DNA of 32,796 bases from Actinomycetospora sp. (lineage in GTDB: Bacteria > Actinomycetota > Actinomycetes > Mycobacteriales > Pseudonocardiaceae): positions 1-32,796 of the forward strand of contig JAQSWW010000064.1 of the NCBI GenBank assembly GCA_029266415.1. Direction: 5' to 3'. The notes under the pieces are model-generated. The model did no database searches and was not told where the DNA came from. It saw only the letters and a list, made by a program, of their open reading frames with translations. A program made the position numbers and the translations under genes. Positions 30,611-32,796 of this stretch are shown here, piece by piece (positions within the stretch are counted from its first letter, which is position 1; each line of letters opens with the position of its first letter).

Positions 30611-31816
30611 GTGGGTCCGGCCGACGACACCGACGCCGTGCGCGAGGCACGCCTGCACCACGCCGAGCTGACCGAGACCGCCGAGGACCTCTACGACAAC
30701 GCCCCGTGCGGTTACCTCTCGACCACGCCCGACGGCCACATCGTGCGGATCAACGCCACGCTGCTGCGGTGGCTCGGCTACGAGCACGACCAGGTGGTCG
30801 GCCACATGCGGTTCGCGGATCTGCTCACCGTGGGCGGCAGGATGTACCACGAGACCCATCTCGCGCCCCTGCTGCTGCTCCAGGGCTCCGTGCACTCGGT
30901 GGCGCTCGAGGTCCGGACCGCGGATCGACGGCGTCTGCCGGTGCTGGTCGACGCCGTGGTGAAGGAGGCGTCCGACGCCGGGCCGTCGCTGGTGCGGATC
31001 ATGGTCGTCGACGCCGCCGACCGCCGCGCGTACGAGGTCGAACTGTTGCGTGCCCGTCGGCAGGCGGACCTCGAGAGGGACCGCCTGCAGGAGCTGGCCA
31101 CCACGCTGCAGCGCACGCTGCTGCCGCCGGCGCTGCCCGGCGTGCCGGGGCTCGAGATCGCCGCGTACTACCACAGCGCCTCGGTGGAGGAGATCGGCGG
31201 AGACTTCTACGACCTCTTCCCGCTGGCCCACGACCGGTGGGGGTTCTTCCTCGGCGACGTCTGCGGCAAGGGACCCGGTGCGGCCGTCCTCACCTCGCTG
31301 ATCCGCTACACGCTGCGGGCCGCCGCGGTCTACGACAGCGATCCCGTCTCGGTGCTGACCACCCTGAACACCAGCCTGCGGCAGGAGCGCGGCACGACGT
31401 CCACGAGCTGGTGCACGCTGATCTACGGCGTCCTCGTCCCGGCGGACCCCGGGTTCACCGTGACGCTGGCCAGCGGGGGGCACCCGCCCGCGCTGGTCGT
31501 TCCCCGGGACGCCGCCGTCGAGGCCGTCGACACCGTGGGCGGGCAGCCCGTCGGGCTCCTGTCCCGGCCCCGTTTCCGCACCGTCACGACGACCCTGCGG
31601 CCGGGCGACGGACTGCTGCTCCACACCGACGGACTGACCGAGGCCCGCCGGCCGGACGGCACCATGCTCGACGAGGACCTCCCCGCGCTGGTCGCCGAGC
31701 TGCCCCGAGGGACGGCCCGGGACGTCGTCGACGGCTTGGCCGACGTCCTGTCCTCGCTCGGGCCCGGTCTGGTCGACGACACCGCGATCATGGTGTTCAC
31801 CGCCAGCGACCGGTGA
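30611..31816 (+). CDS. rsbP: RsbP-like PAS-PP2C phosphatase
   Basis: A 401-aa serine phosphatase. The PAS domain covers about 20-135 (LYDNAPCGYLSTTPDGHIVRINATLLRWLGYE), a short coiled linker (ELLRARRQADLERDRLQELATTLQRTLLPP) follows, then a SpoIIE/PP2C catalytic domain with EEIGGDFYDLF, LGDVCGKGPGAAVLT, LASGGHPPALVV, LLHTDGLTEARRP and DDTAIMVF, which hold the metal-binding aspartates. It would dephosphorylate an RsbV-type STAS antagonist; the STAS-like protein at 26405 is not an obvious target because its phosphorylatable Ser is not evident. GTG at 30611 is 1 nt after rsbQ, so the two are coupled. Confidence 0.92.
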   Translation: MGPADDTDAVREARLHHAELTETAEDLYDNAPCGYLSTTPDGHIVRINATLLRWLGYEHDQVVGHMRFADLLTVGGRMYHETHLAPLLLLQGSVHSVALEVRTADRRRLPVLVDAVVKEASDAGPSLVRIMVVDAADRRAYEVELLRARRQADLERDRLQELATTLQRTLLPPALPGVPGLEIAAYYHSASVEEIGGDFYDLFPLAHDRWGFFLGDVCGKGPGAAVLTSLIRYTLRAAAVYDSDPVSVLTTLNTSLRQERGTTSTSWCTLIYGVLVPADPGFTVTLASGGHPPALVVPRDAAVEAVDTVGGQPVGLLSRPRFRTVTTTLRPGDGLLLHTDGLTEARRPDGTMLDEDLPALVAELPRGTARDVVDGLADVLSSLGPGLVDDTAIMVFTASDR

Positions 31817-31903
31817 AGGCGGGCGCCGACGCCGACCGCGCACCGATGAGGTCTCCGTGCCCCGCCCGTCTGCATGTGGGGATCGACTCACGGGAGGCGC
31901 ACG

Positions 31904-32470
31904 ATGCGGAAACTGATCTTCGGCATGAACGTCACACTGGACGGCTACATCAGCGCGACCGGCGACGACATCGGCTGGGGCGGACCGCCGAGCGACGAAC
32001 TGTTCCGGTGGTGGCTCGACCAGGAGCAGGCGAGCGAGATGTCGCTGTACGGGCGCAAGCTGTGGGAGACGATGAGCTCCTACTGGCCGACCGGCGACCA
32101 GCAGCCCGACGCCACCCCGGACCAGATCGCGTTCGCGCGGAACTGGCGGGACACGCCGAAGGTGGTGTTCTCGTCGACGATCGACGAGGTCGGTGGGAAC
32201 ACCCGCCTGGTCACCGGCGACGCGGTCGCCGAGATCGCCCGGCTCAAGGCCGAGGACGGCGGCCCGATGCGCATCGGCGGCGCCACGCTCGCCGGGGCGG
32301 CCATGCGGGCCGGGCTGATCGACGAGTACGCCCTGGCCACCTACCCGGTCCTGGTGGGCGGCGGCACGCCGTTCTCCGGGGCGCTGGACAGTTGGGTGGC
32401 CCTGGACCTGGTGGAGACGCGCACGTTCCCCGGCGGCGTGGTGCTGACCCGGTACGAGGCGAGGCGATGA
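31904..32470 (+). CDS. Dihydrofolate reductase-fold protein (RibD C-terminal family)
   Basis: A 188-aa protein of the DHFR/RibD C-terminal superfamily: MRKLIFGMNVTLDGYISATGDDIGWGG at the start, LYGRKLWETMSSYWP, and MRIGGATLAGAAMRAGLIDEYALATYPVLVGGGTPFS at the NADPH-binding end. These standalone proteins are common in actinobacteria; most have no known substrate. GGGAGG lies 7 nt before the ATG at 31904, which excludes the 10-residue longer reading. Downstream it converges on the sigma-factor gene. Confidence 0.9.
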   Translation: MRKLIFGMNVTLDGYISATGDDIGWGGPPSDELFRWWLDQEQASEMSLYGRKLWETMSSYWPTGDQQPDATPDQIAFARNWRDTPKVVFSSTIDEVGGNTRLVTGDAVAEIARLKAEDGGPMRIGGATLAGAAMRAGLIDEYALATYPVLVGGGTPFSGALDSWVALDLVETRTFPGGVVLTRYEARR

Positions 32471-32489
32471 GCACGGGCCCGCGCTCTGA

Positions 32490-32796
32490 TCACCGTGTCG
32501 GGGGCAGGCCCAGCCAGGGTTTGTCGGTGGCGTCGAAACCGGTGAGCTCGGCGACCTCCCCGTCGACGATGTGCAGGACCGCGATGGTGAAGAGCCGGTG
32601 CTCCGGGTCGCCGGGGGTGCGGAGGTACAGCGCGGCGGCCGGCATGCGGTTGAGCGTCGTGGCGACACCGCGCCAGTCGTCGTAGCCGCGCCGGAAGAGT
32701 CCGGCGGAGACCCAGCCGTCCACCGCGTCCTCGGCCGTCGTGCTCACGGTGCCCGGCACGGGCAGCATCGCGAAGCGCAGGTCGTCGCGCAGCAGG
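32490..32796 (-). CDS. ECF sigma factor C-terminal (SnoaL-like) domain, partial
   Basis: The gene runs off the right edge; only about 101 C-terminal residues are present. The edge codons read LLRDDLRFAMLPVPG on the minus strand, continuing in frame into AEDAVDGWVSAGLF and LFTIAVLHIVDGEVAELTGFDATDKPWLGLPPTR. This is the SnoaL/NTF2-like domain found at the C-terminus of some ECF sigma-70 factors (SigJ/ECF41-like and the TIGR02960 type), where it controls sigma activity. The sigma-2 and sigma-4 regions would lie outside the window, so a standalone SnoaL protein cannot be fully excluded. Confidence 0.7.
   Translation of the reverse strand, partial: LLRDDLRFAMLPVPGTVSTTAEDAVDGWVSAGLFRRGYDDWRGVATTLNRMPAAALYLRTPGDPEHRLFTIAVLHIVDGEVAELTGFDATDKPWLGLPPTR

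Noticed and set aside
1-32796. tRNA, rRNA, insertion sequences, integrase/attachment sites, CRISPR arrays
   Set aside because: I saw no cloverleaf, rRNA-like sequence, transposase or recombinase frame, or regularly spaced repeat in the window.

Overview
The window is very GC-rich with dense, mostly 4-bp-overlapping genes, many GTG starts and almost no intergenic DNA (no gene-free stretch reaches 300 bases; the largest, 27072-27262, about 190 bases, shows nothing I can name). Together with a SARP/AAA/TPR regulator, a Ku gene, an RsbQ/RsbP pair and Nit1C-type genes of the kind named after Mycobacterium smegmatis, this points to a high-GC actinobacterium (Pseudonocardia/mycobacterium-like). The exact genus cannot be read from the sequence.

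Layout. (1) 12-2759: larE-larB-larC, making the nickel-pincer nucleotide cofactor; no larA is visible. It converges on an OsmC-like gene through a perfect 22-bp palindrome; a 135-aa unknown gene follows. (2) 3670-23143: the central accessory cluster, read as six transcription units fired from three divergent promoters: AIR-synthase-like gene (-) / seven-gene operon (+) with a ComA-like phosphosulfolactate synthase, a Cys-rich unknown, an adenylosuccinate-lyase-like enzyme, a D-cysteine-desulfhydrase-like PLP enzyme, an argininosuccinate-lyase-like enzyme, DUF1116 (AllG/YlbE) and DUF2877 (AllH/YlbF); XRE-cupin regulator (-) / operon (+) with a CoA-disulfide-reductase-like flavoprotein, a small basic protein, an MSMEG_0572-family protein and a cobalt-type nitrile hydratase (beta, alpha, activator); carbamate kinase-FdrA-glycosyltransferase (-) / unknown 210-aa protein-radical SAM (MSMEG_0568 type)-GNAT (MSMEG_0567 type) (+). 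(3) 23151-32796: ordinary-looking genes: giant SARP-family regulator, STAS-like and zinc-ribbon proteins, an MHS-type transporter, Ku, RsbQ-RsbP stress signalling, a DHFR-fold reductase, and the C-terminus of an ECF sigma factor cut by the right edge.

How the centre fits together. All three divergent promoters carry the same element, ATAG-N2-GATG-N6-N3-GAT (4666-4687, 13059-13080, 20765-20786), so the six units look like one regulon and probably one pathway, with the XRE-cupin protein at 13026 the likely controller. The regulon combines four modules not known to me as one system: a bacterial coenzyme-M-type biosynthetic set (ComA, two aspartase/fumarase-superfamily enzymes, PLP enzyme), a nitrile hydratase standing where Nit1C clusters normally have a nitrilase, the Nit1C accessory genes, and the FdrA/DUF1116/DUF2877 carbamoyltransferase with carbamate kinase. 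My working inference is that a CoM-like thiol carries a nitrile or cyanide-derived carbon: thiocyanate adduct, hydration to a thiocarbamate, phosphorolysis to carbamoyl phosphate, then ATP plus ammonia plus CO2. Only the gene families and the shared promoter element are seen directly; the pathway is a hypothesis.
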